Below are positions 28,841 through 39,444 of a DNA stretch of 64,000 nucleotides, piece after piece (the first letter of the stretch is position 1; each line of letters starts with the position of its first letter). Source of the stretch: Nodosilinea nodulosa PCC 7104 (lineage in GTDB: Bacteria > Cyanobacteriota > Cyanobacteriia > Phormidesmidales > Phormidesmidaceae). The translations under genes were made by a program, and so were the position numbers. The stretch lies in the NCBI RefSeq assembly GCF_000309385.1, contig NZ_JH976537.1:1321425-1385424 (forward strand), in the 5' to 3' direction. The notes under the pieces were generated by a model that was not told the origin of the DNA, did not search any database, and worked only from the letters and a program-made list of their open reading frames with translations.

Positions 28841-29191
28841 ATGCGTCACCGCTGTCGCGTTCATCAACTCGGGAAGCCCGCAGACCAGCGCAAGGCTCTG
28901 CTTCGTTCCCTGACCACGGAGCTGATCCGTCACGGTCGAATTACCACTACTAAAGCCCGAGCTAAGGCGGTGCGTGAAGAGGCCGATCGCATGATTACCT
29001 TGGCTAAGGATGGTTCTCTCTCGGCCAGGCGCCAGGCCTTGGGCTATATCTACGACAAGCAGCTTGTGCATGCGTTGTTTAGCCAGGCTGGTGAGCGCTA
29101 CGGCGATCGCAGCGGTGGCTACACCCGCGTTGTCAAGACTGTCCGCCGCCGTGGTGACAACTCTGAAATGGCCATCATCGAATTGACCTAG
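28841..29191 (+). CDS. rplQ: 50S ribosomal protein L17
   Basis: A 116-residue exit-region protein. [20 protein letters not shown] and [20 protein letters not shown] are diagnostic. Follows rpoA, as is universal. Confidence 0.97.
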   Translation: MRHRCRVHQLGKPADQRKALLRSLTTELIRHGRITTTKARAKAVREEADRMITLAKDGSLSARRQALGYIYDKQLVHALFSQAGERYGDRSGGYTRVVKTVRRRGDNSEMAIIELT

Positions 29192-29251
29192 GTGTTTCTC
29201 TGATTCATCCAAGTCCCTGTATTTATACCGTTAGCCCTCCGCCTGTTATCC

Positions 29252-30124
29252 ATGGAGAAACCCTCACCCATACAGCGCAGTCTGGAAAGCCAGCCCGCAG
29301 AGTTTGCCCAGCCAACTCAGCGGATTGCTTTGGCCGTGCAGTATGTAGGCACTCATCTCCATGGCTGGCAGTGGCAGCCCAACGCCCGTACCGTGCAGGG
29401 GGAAATTGAGGCTGCAATTCGATCGGTTTTGGGCTACGACGTTCGCCTCAATGGCGCAGGTCGCACCGATACCGGTGTCCATGCAGCCGCTCAAATAGCC
29501 CACTTTGATGCCCCAGGTTTTATCCCGGCCCACCGTTGGTCCGACGTGCTCAACGCCCGTTTGCCAGAGGACATCCTGATTCGAGCTTCGGCGTCGGTCG
29601 CTGATACGTGGCATGCTCAATTTTCGGCTTGCTGGCGGCGTTATCGCTACAGCTTTTACACCGGTCAGCGCCCAAACCTGTTTGTGCGTCCTTTTGTGTG
29701 GCACTACTATCGTCAATACCTAGATCAAGGCAGGATTCAATCCGCGCTGGATGCTATGGTTGGCCACCACGATATGACTGCCTTTCACCGGGCGCGATCG
29801 GGTAAAAGTCATTCCTGGGTAGACCTACAGGCCGCTGAATGTCGTCGCCAGGATACTTTCTTGACGGTTGAGCTTCAGGCTAAAGGGTTTCTGTACGGCA
29901 TGGTGCGTTTGATCATGGGCCTGCTGGTGAAGGTCGGCAGCGGTGATTTGACCCCCGCCGAGTTTGGTCGTCTCTGGCAACAGCGTCAGCGCCATCGGGT
30001 CAAGTATGCTGCCCCGGCCCAGGGCTTGTGTCTACTCCGGGTCGGCTACGACGATCCCCCGTTCGCCCCAGAGGTATGGTTTGACAACCAGCCCCATGTG
30101 TTTTTGGGGACGGCTGTGGCCTAA
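29252..30124 (+). CDS. truA: tRNA pseudouridine(38-40) synthase
   Basis: Converts uridine to pseudouridine at positions 38-40 of the tRNA anticodon arm. The catalytic aspartate lies in NGAGRTDTGVHAAAQ, with further motifs FHARFSA-like WHAQFSACWRRYRYSFYT and GKSHSWVDLQ-GFLYGMVRLIMG. About 30 residues precede the core, so the true start may be slightly downstream of the ATG at 29252. Located in the usual rplQ-truA-rplM order. Confidence 0.95.
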   Translation: MEKPSPIQRSLESQPAEFAQPTQRIALAVQYVGTHLHGWQWQPNARTVQGEIEAAIRSVLGYDVRLNGAGRTDTGVHAAAQIAHFDAPGFIPAHRWSDVLNARLPEDILIRASASVADTWHAQFSACWRRYRYSFYTGQRPNLFVRPFVWHYYRQYLDQGRIQSALDAMVGHHDMTAFHRARSGKSHSWVDLQAAECRRQDTFLTVELQAKGFLYGMVRLIMGLLVKVGSGDLTPAEFGRLWQQRQRHRVKYAAPAQGLCLLRVGYDDPPFAPEVWFDNQPHVFLGTAVA

Positions 30125-30194
30125 TGCTGGTTTAGATTTGTTCAGCTCGTTTTTTAGTTAGTGTGGTTCATCCAAGAAAGGCAGCTCAAGCGCT

Positions 30195-30653
30195 ATGACT
30201 ACAAAGACCTATATTCCTCCCCACGATTCTGTCCAGAAGCAGTGGCACCTAATTGACGCTGAGGGTCAGCGACTGGGACGGCTGGCCACGGAAATTGCCA
30301 CTATTTTGCGCGGCAAGAATAAGCCCACCTTTACTCCCCACATGGATACCGGTGATTTCGTTATTGTTGTCAATGCTGAGAAAGTAGTGGTCACCGGTCG
30401 CAAAGCCACGACTAAACTCTATCGTCGCCATTCCGGCCGCCCTGGTGGCATGAAGGTTGAAACCTTTGACAAGCTTCAGGCTCGTATTCCTGAGCGCATC
30501 ATTGAGCAGGCCGTTAAGGGCATGCTGCCCAAGAATTCCCTGGGCCGGAAGCAATTTACCAAGCTCAAGGTGTACGCCGGAGCTGAGCATCCTCACCAGG
30601 CCCAGAATCCTGAAGTTCATGTTGTAAACACTATTCCTGGAGAAGCGAAATAA
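30195..30653 (+). CDS. rplM: 50S ribosomal protein L13
   Basis: A 152-residue early assembly protein. [20 protein letters not shown] and [20 protein letters not shown] are diagnostic. Its stop overlaps the rpsI start (ATAATGC; shared base at 30653). Confidence 0.97.
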   Translation: MTTKTYIPPHDSVQKQWHLIDAEGQRLGRLATEIATILRGKNKPTFTPHMDTGDFVIVVNAEKVVVTGRKATTKLYRRHSGRPGGMKVETFDKLQARIPERIIEQAVKGMLPKNSLGRKQFTKLKVYAGAEHPHQAQNPEVHVVNTIPGEAK

Positions 30654-31066
30654 TGCAGGCTACCGATCAATCCGAACGGGCGGTATATTGGGGCACCGGT
30701 CGCCGCAAGACTTCCATTGCGCGGGTGCGCTTGGTACCTGGCAGCGGGCAACTGGTTATCAACAAACGTCCCGGTGACGACTACTTGCAGTTCAACCCGG
30801 CGTATCTAAATGCCACTAAGGCTCCGCTAGAGGTACTGGGCTTGGAGAGCGCCTACGATATTCTGGTTAACGTCAAGGGCGGTGGTCTGACAGGGCAGGC
30901 TGATGCCATTCGTTTGGGTGTTGCCCGTGCGCTGTGCGAGTTGGATCCTGAAAACCGCAAGCCTTTGAAAGTTGAAGGTTATCTAACCCGTGATCCCCGC
31001 GCTAAGGAGCGCCGTAAGTACGGTCTGAAAAAAGCCCGTAAGGCACCTCAGTTCTCTAAGCGCTAG
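30653..31066 (+). CDS. rpsI: 30S ribosomal protein S9
   Basis: A 137-residue head protein whose C-terminal tail touches the P-site t[23 protein letters not shown] and the tail [18 protein letters not shown] are diagnostic. Translationally coupled to rplM. Confidence 0.97.
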   Translation: MQATDQSERAVYWGTGRRKTSIARVRLVPGSGQLVINKRPGDDYLQFNPAYLNATKAPLEVLGLESAYDILVNVKGGGLTGQADAIRLGVARALCELDPENRKPLKVEGYLTRDPRAKERRKYGLKKARKAPQFSKR

Positions 31067-31189
31067 ATTGTATGGATGTGGGCGCATTTTTGGCAGATGC
31101 CTCAGTCCATGGCAAAATCTGCTTCTGGCCGCTCCATCTCGCTGTTTTAGATCTGTATTCATCTGTTGACGTCGTTTCAAATCACTGAC

Positions 31190-31441
31190 ATGGCAAAGTC
31201 TGACATACATCCCACCTGGTATCCCGAGGCTAAGGTATTCTGCGATGGTCAAGAAATTATGACCGTGGGATCTACCAAACCTGAGCTGCACGTAGATGTC
31301 TGGTCTGGTAACCATCCTTTTTACACTGGTACCCAGAAGATTATTGATACCGAAGGTCGGGTAGAGCGTTTCATGCGTAAGTACGGCATGACCGATACCT
31401 CAGCCGCTGCTACTGAGGGAAAGGCTGCCGATAAGGCCTAG
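31190..31441 (+). CDS. rpmE: 50S ribosomal protein L31 (zinc-free form)
   Basis: An 83-residue protein starting MAKSDIHPTWYPEAKVFCDG. The position that holds the CxxC zinc pair in C+ forms reads VWSGNHPFYTG, so this is the zinc-free type. A TTG eight codons upstream is ignored in favour of the ATG at 31190. Confidence 0.95.
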   Translation: MAKSDIHPTWYPEAKVFCDGQEIMTVGSTKPELHVDVWSGNHPFYTGTQKIIDTEGRVERFMRKYGMTDTSAAATEGKAADKA

Positions 31442-31462
31442 CGTTCGCTGCTGTAGCGGTAG

Positions 31463-32602
<1,140 letters not shown>

Positions 32603-32732
32603 CTTATGCCGAAGGCGCTCACCGGCAGCCTATCTTTGGGCGTCAGCCACCGAGACCCGAGAGAAGCTAAAATCGCAAATTCAAAATCCAAAATCGGTAT
32701 TAGGCTGGGGATGTTCTGCCTACGAACCACCC

Positions 32733-34022
32733 ATGGCCAAGTTTCTCCACATTGCCGATATTCACCTGGGGTTTGACCGCTACGACACCCCGGAGCGCAC
32801 CAAGGATTTCTTCCGCGCCCTCCAGACGGTGCTAGAGCGCTATGCCATTGAGGCAGGCGTGGATTTTGTGGCAATCGCAGGCGATCTGTTTGAGCACCGC
32901 AACATTAAGCCTGCTACCCTGAACCAGGCGCAGGTTTGCCTCCAGGCCCTGAAAGACGCCAATATTCCAGTTCTGGCCATTGAGGGCAACCACGACAACC
33001 GCCCCTACGGCACTCGCACCAGCTGGCTTAAGTACCTCTCCGAATGGGACCTGCTCAAGCTGCTCGAACCCAACGACGGCGCCATTGCCGAAGACCGCCT
33101 GACGCCCTGGTGCGAGAGCACGCGCTCCGGCAGCTACATTGATCTGCCCTGTGGCGTGCGGGTGATCGGCTCAAGCTGGTACGGGGCCACCGCCCCCCGC
33201 GCCATTGAACTGCTGGCAGAGGCGATCAAAGCGCTCCCCCCCGGCCCCGATCATTCGGTATTACTTTTTCATCACGGCCTGGAAGGGCAAATTTCTCGCT
33301 ATGCCGGGGCGCTGCGCTACACCGAATTGCTGCCGCTCAAGGAAGCTGGGGTAGACTACCTGGCCCTGGGCCATATTCACAAACAGTACGCTGTTGAGAA
33401 CTGGGTATTTAACCCCGGATCGCTGGAGGCCAACAACGTAGAAGAAAGCCGCTACCAGCGGGGCGCTTATCTGGTAGAACTTTCGCCTCAGGGGATTGAT
33501 GCAGAGCTACAAACCGACTATTTTCAGCGTCCAATTGTGCGGCTAGAACTGGTGGCAAAAGGGCAGGAGAGTTTAGATGACCTGATCCAGATGGCGATGG
33601 ATAGGGCGATCGCCGCCGTTGCTCAGCACCAGAGCGGTACGGCCCCAATCCTGGAGCTAAAAATCTCTGGGCAGGTGAGCTTTGACCGTCTTGAGCTAGA
33701 CACTCGTCGCCTCCAGGAGGCGATCAAGGCGGCCAGCAATGCTCTGATAGTGCTAATCAAATACGACGTAGAGGATGTAGCCTACCAAACGCCCCTCGGC
33801 GAAGGCCAAAATCGGGCTGAAATTGAGCAGTCCATTTTTGAAGATATGCTCACGGCCCATCGCGACTATAAAAGTCGGGCTGCAGAGCTGGCGAGGGGGC
33901 TAACCGATCTCAAGGATCGTCAGCTATCGGGTGCTGATGAAATAGATCTCTATGGTCTGGTACAAACCCTCTTGGCCGTGGACGAGCCCGCCCCTGCTCC
34001 ATCGGCCCCATCCGTGGCCTAA
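32733..34022 (+). CDS. SbcD-like DNA repair exonuclease (metallophosphoesterase)
   Basis: A 429-residue calcineurin-like phosphoesterase of the SbcD/Mre11 type. All metal-binding motifs are visible: ADIHLGFDR near the N-terminus, GDLFEH, EGNHDNRP, LFHHGLEGQ and ALGHIHKQ. SbcD proteins cleave DNA hairpins and ends with the SbcC ATPase; no sbcC is adjacent here. The ATG at 32733 (MAKFLHIADIHLG) is the natural start; the frame is open 63 codons further upstream without homology. The C-terminal half carries the capping-like domain and a helical tail. Confidence 0.85.
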   Translation: MAKFLHIADIHLGFDRYDTPERTKDFFRALQTVLERYAIEAGVDFVAIAGDLFEHRNIKPATLNQAQVCLQALKDANIPVLAIEGNHDNRPYGTRTSWLKYLSEWDLLKLLEPNDGAIAEDRLTPWCESTRSGSYIDLPCGVRVIGSSWYGATAPRAIELLAEAIKALPPGPDHSVLLFHHGLEGQISRYAGALRYTELLPLKEAGVDYLALGHIHKQYAVENWVFNPGSLEANNVEESRYQRGAYLVELSPQGIDAELQTDYFQRPIVRLELVAKGQESLDDLIQMAMDRAIAAVAQHQSGTAPILELKISGQVSFDRLELDTRRLQEAIKAASNALIVLIKYDVEDVAYQTPLGEGQNRAEIEQSIFEDMLTAHRDYKSRAAELARGLTDLKDRQLSGADEIDLYGLVQTLLAVDEPAPAPSAPSVA

Positions 34023-34152
34023 AAGTTGTCGCTCAGGGACCTGGTAGACTGCGGCACAAGTTTGTTGACTATTGCCGATCGCAGGAGGGCCAGGAACCCG
34101 GGGGAGTTCAAATGGTAGCTGGATTTCCGCCCAGCAGTACCGGCTGGCCGGG

Positions 34153-34944
34153 TTACATAAACCACACGGTGAGAAAATGACGCTGCTGCCAGATCATGGC
34201 CACACCGCTGACGGCTACAAAGGCAAACACCAGTTGCCGAAACTGGTGGGCCGACATTTTTTCCAATACCTGCTTGCCCAGCCAGTTGGCCGGGATAGCT
34301 CCTAGCCCAATCACTAGGCCATAGGCCAGATATTCTTGATTCAGACTGCCAAAGGAGGCGTAGGCAATCAGCTTGACCAGATGCAGGACGGACTTATTGA
34401 AGGCTTTGGTGGCCACCATCGCCTCTTTTTCTAGGCCGTAGTTGAGATATAGCGGGTTCATCACTGGGCCGGTGCTGCCGATCAGCCCAGACCCGATGGC
34501 ATTAACTAACGACAGGGGCAAAAAATGCCAGGTCTGAATCGTGAATTGGCGCTCCCTGGTGGGCAGCAGGTAGTTGGCAACCATGACGAGTAGCCCTATT
34601 CCCAGCAGCAGCTGCAACCCTTCCGCATGAATTTGGGTCAGCCCGTAGCAGCCCACCAGAGCACCTACGACCGCTCCTGGAACGTACCAAACGGTGACAG
34701 GCCAACTGATATGGTCCCAAAAAACTAGCCCCCGCTGAGCATTGCCAATGAGTAACCCTGTGGAGATCACAGGCGCTACGGCCTGGGTTCCCAGCAGTAG
34801 GGAGATCATGGGAATTAGAATAAATGGGCTACCGCCCCCGGCCAGCATACTGAGAAACCAGGCTAGAAAGCTGGCGATAAATAGGCTCAAGACAATCATA
34901 GACAACGGCAACATGGGCACTAGAACTTTTAGTCTAGGGGGCAA
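34153..34944 (-). CDS. TauE/SafE (TSUP) family permease
   Basis: A 263-residue integral membrane protein with about seven to eight hydrophobic segments in two repeats. The glycine-rich first helix (FLSMLAGGGSPFILIPMISL) and a matching second-half segment (NAIGSGLIGSTGPVMNPLYL) are typical of the TSUP family, which exports or imports sulfite, sulfonates or related anions. The substrate is unknown. The neighbouring genes give no sulfur-related context. Confidence 0.85.
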   Translation of the reverse strand: MPPRLKVLVPMLPLSMIVLSLFIASFLAWFLSMLAGGGSPFILIPMISLLLGTQAVAPVISTGLLIGNAQRGLVFWDHISWPVTVWYVPGAVVGALVGCYGLTQIHAEGLQLLLGIGLLVMVANYLLPTRERQFTIQTWHFLPLSLVNAIGSGLIGSTGPVMNPLYLNYGLEKEAMVATKAFNKSVLHLVKLIAYASFGSLNQEYLAYGLVIGLGAIPANWLGKQVLEKMSAHQFRQLVFAFVAVSGVAMIWQQRHFLTVWFM

Positions 34945-35082
34945 TTGGGATCCCCGGTGAGGGTGTTTCTCCCCAATTGTCTGATGCCTGAGGGCAAGTG
35001 AGCAGAAACGGATTGGGAATAGTTGGTTATGCTTGAATTTCTCTACTCTTGTTTACCGTTTGTTTACCGTCAATAGTGGCGT

Positions 35083-37515
35083 ATGGCGCAGCCCATAGAC
35101 CCCAATTCTCAACGTTCTGGCTCTGATCGTCCGGCTAAACCGTCGGTAGAGGCTTTTTACCAGCGGGCGGTGGCAGCCTTTAAGGCCCAAAACTATGATC
35201 AGGCTTTGGCGCTGTTTCGGCAGCTAAATCGGCTACCCACAGGTTCGCCTTACTACATTAAGGCTCTGATGGGCCGGGTCCGAGCGCACCAACACCTTGG
35301 CCAGGTAGACCAAGCCACACTGCTCTGCCGTCAATTACTTGAAAGCTCTTCGCCCCAGGCTAGTCAGTGGGCTAGCCGAGTTCTGGGGCAGCTGTCTGAG
35401 AAGACGGCGATCGCGGCGTCCCCAGACCCTCAACCGGGCACAACTGCCGCTGGGGACGACTTGAGCGGGTTTGTTCCGCTGGGGGATGCTGGAAAGGGGG
35501 CGCAGCATCCCCTGGGGTCATTACCCAACCCTTCCGGCGGTACGACGCTTCAGAGAGGACCTGCGGCTGCCTCCAATCCCCCCCCGGTTCAGGATGCTCC
35601 AGAGGCGGGTCTGCAATCGCTGTTTCACTATCAGCAGCTCAATCAGCAGTCTAGTGCAGCCTTGGGCCACGGACAGCCACCCGCCTCAACGTCATTCAGC
35701 CACACCACGCCTGCTCCGCCCCCTGGGCGTATTGAAGGTCCACCAGCTCGACTTCAGCCCCAACCTCCTCTACCCAAGCATCCCCTGGGGCTGTGGCTGG
35801 GCCAGGGATTGACGGCGATCGCCCTAGTCTGGGCCATCAACTGGATCTTTCATTTCGCGTTGAGAACCCTGGATCATCTGCTGCGCTGGGTGCGTTGGCC
35901 GATGCAGTTGAGCCTCCCCGGTGCCTACCAATCCTATACGGCATGGGTGGTAACTAGCCTTGTGCTGCTGGCGCTGGCCAGCCCCTGGCTGCTAGATTTT
36001 GCCCTGGCCTTTTGGTATCGCCAGCGACCGCTCTCTATTCGCCAGCTCCAAACCCACAGCCCTGGCGCGCTGCGCCCGCTGCGCCAGGTATGCCGTCAGC
36101 AAGGCTGTCAGCTACCAGAACTGAGGGTCATTGCCGATCCGGCCCCCCTCTGCTTTAGCTATGGCTGGCTGCCCCGCAATACCCGTCTTGTGATCAGCCA
36201 GGGGCTTTTGGATCAGGTCTCTGATCAATCCCTGACGACACTCTACAGTTACGAACTCGCCCGGACGGTCAACGGTAGCCTACCCGTACTGTCGGTGGTT
36301 GGCCTGCTGCTGCTGTTGCTGCACACGGGGTATCGCTGGCTGGCGCAACGGGCAGATACCCTAACTCAACCCCTAGGGCGTGGGATTTTGGGCAGCATGG
36401 CGAGTTTGCTCTACGGTCTGTTTTGGCTGCTGCGGCAGACGGTGCTGTGGCTATCGCGGCTGTGCTGCCGCTGGGGCGATCGCCGCGCCGTGAGCCTCAC
36501 CCAGCACCCCGATCAGATAGCTGAGGTGCTCTTACAAACCACCGCTGCGATCGCCGCCCATCTTCAGCGCCACGGCACTCTCCACCCGCTCCACAGCAGC
36601 TTAGAGATCTTGATGCCCATCAGCAGCCGTCAGGCCATTACCGCAGGGAGTTTCCTGGGCGATTCAGCAGGCGACAGGGGTGCCATACTGAGCACTCTTG
36701 TCGCTTTGGATGGTCTTAGCCCCTACCGCCATTGGCTACGAGCTAACGCTTCCCACCCGCCGCTGGGAGAGCGCCTCCTCTGGCTTAACCAGCAGGGCGC
36801 GCTTCGAGGGCAGGCGAACCTCATCTTTGCGGTCAGAGACTCTCGCTCTGCTGCCAAGGTATCATTGCCGCTGCTGCTGCTTCAAAAAGGCCCTCTAGCT
36901 GGCCTCATAGCCGGAGGTAGCTTAGCCATGGCCCTGTGGTTTGTCGGGGGAACTGTAAACCGATTGGGCTGGGAGCACTTGAGCTGGCTTTACCAGGACA
37001 AAAGTGTTTTAGCCGGAGGAATGTGGCTCGGTCTGGGGATAGGCCTGCTGCTGCGTATCAATACGCTGTTTCCTGAAGCTAGTACTCCCTCAGCCAGCAC
37101 CAAGCCGGTCGACACTGTAGCCACCCTGCTGCAAAGCTCCTCGGCGCTACCGGTACAAGGGCAGCCGGTCAGTCTACGCGGCAAACTGCACGGGCTATCC
37201 GGGACGGGGAACTGGGGCTGCCAAGAGCTTTACCTCAACGACTCATCGAGTTGTTCGGTAAAGCTGGTTAACCCATTTCCCCTAGGCAGTCTACAGGGGC
37301 TGTTTCAGCCCCATGCTCACCCGTTCAACTGGGTAGGGCGGATGGTCACGGTTACCGGCTGGAGCCGCTACGGTAGCGGTATGCTTTGGGTCGATATCAA
37401 CCAGGTTCAGCTCGATCAGCGCCACCGCTTTTCCACCTATGGCCCCGCCTGGGCTACCCTGATCAGCTTGGCCAGCAGCCTCATCGGCATCATGACCATT
37501 TTTGGGGGTGGCTAA
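35083..37515 (+). CDS. M48-like membrane protein with degenerate protease motif
   Basis: An 810-residue protein. Residues about 20-100 form TPR-like helices (VEAFYQRAVAAFKAQNYDQA), then a Pro/Ser-rich linker. Several membrane segments follow (from about 235 and 285), then an M48-type region: PELRVIADPAPLCFSYGWLP, RLVISQGLLDQVSDQSLTTL and, where active M48 proteases have HExxH, the text YELAR (SYELARTVN). Both zinc-binding His are replaced and the third ligand (normally in ExxAD) reads WGDRRAV. Two or three further hydrophobic segments precede a C-terminal OB-like region (VSLRGKLHGLSG). I infer a catalytically dead relative of the HtpX/Ste24 group, probably a membrane scaffold. Confidence 0.7.
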   Translation: MAQPIDPNSQRSGSDRPAKPSVEAFYQRAVAAFKAQNYDQALALFRQLNRLPTGSPYYIKALMGRVRAHQHLGQVDQATLLCRQLLESSSPQASQWASRVLGQLSEKTAIAASPDPQPGTTAAGDDLSGFVPLGDAGKGAQHPLGSLPNPSGGTTLQRGPAAASNPPPVQDAPEAGLQSLFHYQQLNQQSSAALGHGQPPASTSFSHTTPAPPPGRIEGPPARLQPQPPLPKHPLGLWLGQGLTAIALVWAINWIFHFALRTLDHLLRWVRWPMQLSLPGAYQSYTAWVVTSLVLLALASPWLLDFALAFWYRQRPLSIRQLQTHSPGALRPLRQVCRQQGCQLPELRVIADPAPLCFSYGWLPRNTRLVISQGLLDQVSDQSLTTLYSYELARTVNGSLPVLSVVGLLLLLLHTGYRWLAQRADTLTQPLGRGILGSMASLLYGLFWLLRQTVLWLSRLCCRWGDRRAVSLTQHPDQIAEVLLQTTAAIAAHLQRHGTLHPLHSSLEILMPISSRQAITAGSFLGDSAGDRGAILSTLVALDGLSPYRHWLRANASHPPLGERLLWLNQQGALRGQANLIFAVRDSRSAAKVSLPLLLLQKGPLAGLIAGGSLAMALWFVGGTVNRLGWEHLSWLYQDKSVLAGGMWLGLGIGLLLRINTLFPEASTPSASTKPVDTVATLLQSSSALPVQGQPVSLRGKLHGLSGTGNWGCQELYLNDSSSCSVKLVNPFPLGSLQGLFQPHAHPFNWVGRMVTVTGWSRYGSGMLWVDINQVQLDQRHRFSTYGPAWATLISLASSLIGIMTIFGGG

Positions 37516-37533
37516 CAGCCACATAAAGAATTA

Positions 37534-37690
37534 TTGCAATAAAACCTTCATGATGTTACATTAGTTTACAGAAACACATGCCTGGTTTCCCCGACTTTCT
37601 CTAGGAGTTAGCTTCGGGGGTTTGTTAGGTATTGGGTTCTCCTACTCTCAACACAGCAAATCAACCAGTCCATGGGGGCTGGTTTTTATT
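37534..37690 (+). ncRNA. Candidate small RNA with own promoter and terminator
   Basis: TTGCAA (37534-37539), 17 bases, TACATT (37557-37562) gives a good sigma-70-type promoter with a start near 37568-37570. CCCCGA (37589-37594) pairs with TCGGGG (37614-37619), enclosing a CTC/GAG mini-stem. AACCAG (37663-37668) pairs with CTGGTT (37679-37684) and runs into TTTTT, an intrinsic terminator. The predicted transcript is about 120 bases and has no convincing ORF. It resembles the cyanobacterial Yfr class only in size and layout; I cannot assign it to a family. Confidence 0.45.
37663..37690 (+). terminator. Intrinsic terminator
   Basis: Stem AACCAG (37663-37668)/CTGGTT (37679-37684) with a 10-base loop and the run TTTTT at 37683-37687. 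It ends either the candidate small RNA or the M48-like gene. Confidence 0.6.
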
Positions 37691-38209
37691 TGTGGATTGC
37701 GCTGGAGCTGAACGATTTACCAGAATATGGGTCAAATACCGTGTTACCTTGGTGAGTGGCGCAGTCCTCTGGCCTAAACCCGGCTTTTTGTAGACTGCTG
37801 TTTGCGGCTCTACCCAGGTGGCCAACCACTTCTCTCCCATTAGGGAGATAGTTGTATTGGTCGGTTTCTGCGATTCTTAGGTTGCCTGTACTAGAGCTTC
37901 TCGATGGCCTAAGATGAGTGCAGCTAACATGTTGCTTTCCCGCTGAGGTGGTTAACACGTTTAGCATTTAGTGAATAAGCCTGACTGCGGCTAGGACAGG
38001 GATTTGTTAAGCTACTTAAAGATTTAAGTTTGATATTTTGATGCGGCCTGATTGGCATTTTTAGGTCATAACCTGCAATCCTAATAGTGGCCGGTTGCTT
38101 GGCAGCATTAGATATAGGTAGCGATTGGCCTAAGATCCAAACTTTATCCGGCAAGGTTATCGATCTCGATTCATTTGCCTTTAGTTTTAGAACACCAGAG
38201 GTATCTCAA
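37691..38209. other. Intergenic region upstream of the RNA-binding protein gene
   Basis: About 520 bases with only shadow ORFs. The AT-rich end (near 38005-38045) is the probable promoter of the RRM gene, with a leader of perhaps 150 bases; long leaders are common for cyanobacterial RNA-binding protein genes. I see no other structure. Confidence 0.4.
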
Positions 38210-38653
38210 ATGTCAATTCGCCTTTACGTTGGCAATCTCTCTAAGGATTTAGAGCGGCAAGAGTTTGAAAGCGTTTTTTCTGACTTTAACGCTGATTTGG
38301 TATCCATAAAGCTCATTGCCGACAAGAAAACTGGGAAATGCCGTGGGTTTGGTTTCGTCACCGTGAAAACCGACGAAAAGGCTGACGAGATTGTCGAAAA
38401 GCTGAATGGCCAAGTGCTGGCTGAAATGCCCCTCAAGATTGAAAAAGCTTTGCCTCGTACTAAGCCCGAAGGGGAAACGGAAACCCGCCCTAGCAGTGAC
38501 TCTGGCAGCAAGCGATCCAGCAAGGGAGGGGCTCGTAAGTCTGCCCCAGCGGCAGCGGCAGCTGGCAGCACCGCTGTCCAGCCTGACCCCCGTTGGGCAG
38601 GAGAACTGGAAAAGCTAAAGCAAATGCTGGCAGCGCAAACCACCTCTACCTAG
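38210..38653 (+). CDS. RRM-domain RNA-binding protein (Rbp type)
   Basis: A 147-residue protein with one RNA-recognition motif at residues 1-85. RNP2 is IRLYVGNLS and RNP1 is KCRGFGFVTV. A Ser/Lys/Ala-rich tail follows (GSKRSSKGGARKSAPAAAAA) and a short C-terminal helix. Cyanobacterial Rbp proteins bind mRNA, some are cold-induced and some help mRNA reach the thylakoid membrane. The usual Gly-rich tail is replaced here by an Ala/Lys-rich one. The ATG at 38210 begins exactly at the RRM. A strong terminator follows the gene. Confidence 0.9.
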   Translation: MSIRLYVGNLSKDLERQEFESVFSDFNADLVSIKLIADKKTGKCRGFGFVTVKTDEKADEIVEKLNGQVLAEMPLKIEKALPRTKPEGETETRPSSDSGSKRSSKGGARKSAPAAAAAGSTAVQPDPRWAGELEKLKQMLAAQTTST

Positions 38654-38680
38654 AGAGGTTGCCTCTGTCTAGTAGCCAAG

Positions 38681-38712
38681 CCGTAGCGCGTTAGCGCTGC
38701 GGTATTTTTTTG
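38681..38712 (+). terminator. Intrinsic terminator of the RRM gene
   Basis: A 9-bp stem CCGTAGCGC (38681-38689)/GCGCTGCGG (38694-38702) with loop GTTA, followed by TATTTTTTT. It lies 28 bases after the RRM stop codon. Confidence 0.85.
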
Positions 38713-38741
38713 CGCGGAGAGTGGCTATCGCTACATCTGAG

Positions 38742-39209
38742 CTAGTCTTCGTCACGGCAGGGATTGCTGAGGGTTTCCGCTACCTGTTTTAGCCGCCGCA
38801 GTTGAGCCGCCATGTCGCGCTTTGTCCAGGGGGCCGCAAACCAGTTGAACCCAGTCTGTACCCAGGGGTTGGGAATTTCAAACTCAAAGCGGTTTAGCAG
38901 GTGTGTCTCCCCTCTTTGAGTGTGGTAATGCCAATGGTCTCGGCCATTAAAAAAACCGCTAAACGACCACACAATTAGCCCTGGCTCTCGTTCAGCTACA
39001 GTGCTCACTAGGGTGGGCTGCCCTAGGGGAAGTTGAATTGTAAAGCGACTCTGGGCGCCCACATCGGTACTCCAATCGCCTATCGGCTCACAGCGCAGAA
39101 TGGGGTTTAGCCATCGGTGCATCAGATCTAGCCGAGTCAAACAGCGCTCGACGTCAGCTGCCTCAGCCTGGATTGAAATGCTGTGTTCAAAGACTTGGCG
39201 GGTAGACAT
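38742..39209 (-). CDS. SRPBCC-type (START/Bet v1-like) protein
   Basis: A 155-residue protein with a helix-grip pattern: FEHSISIQAEAADVERCLTR (first strand and helix), DVGAQSRFTIQLPLGQP, a middle strand and a long C-terminal helix (AAQLRRLKQVAETLSN). SRPBCC proteins bind hydrophobic ligands; this family member's ligand is unknown. The ATG at 39209 (MSTRQVFEHS) is preferred over the one at 39230. Convergent with the RRM gene. Confidence 0.75.
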   Translation of the reverse strand: MSTRQVFEHSISIQAEAADVERCLTRLDLMHRWLNPILRCEPIGDWSTDVGAQSRFTIQLPLGQPTLVSTVAEREPGLIVWSFSGFFNGRDHWHYHTQRGETHLLNRFEFEIPNPWVQTGFNWFAAPWTKRDMAAQLRRLKQVAETLSNPCRDED

Positions 39210-39444
39210 CCTGGCGGTCTCCTGCGACAATCAGCGCGGGTGGCGGTATGGGAAATATTCCCTGGCGATAGTTATCGTACCGAACCTGGGCGGTCTTATG
39301 TCTTTAGGCTGATGCGGTGACCTGCCTGCACAAGTATCCTTGCGTTGGCGGTTTGTTTCCTGTAGTTAGTGGCCCATTGTCGAGATCGCGCAAGCTGTCC
39401 CCCATGCACGATGCTCTTTCAGCACGCTCTCAACTACAAGGATC

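Noticed and set aside
37686..37967. 93-codon minus-strand ORF between the terminator and the RRM gene
   Set aside because: The composition is not protein-like, no motif is seen and it begins at the end of a small RNA terminator region.
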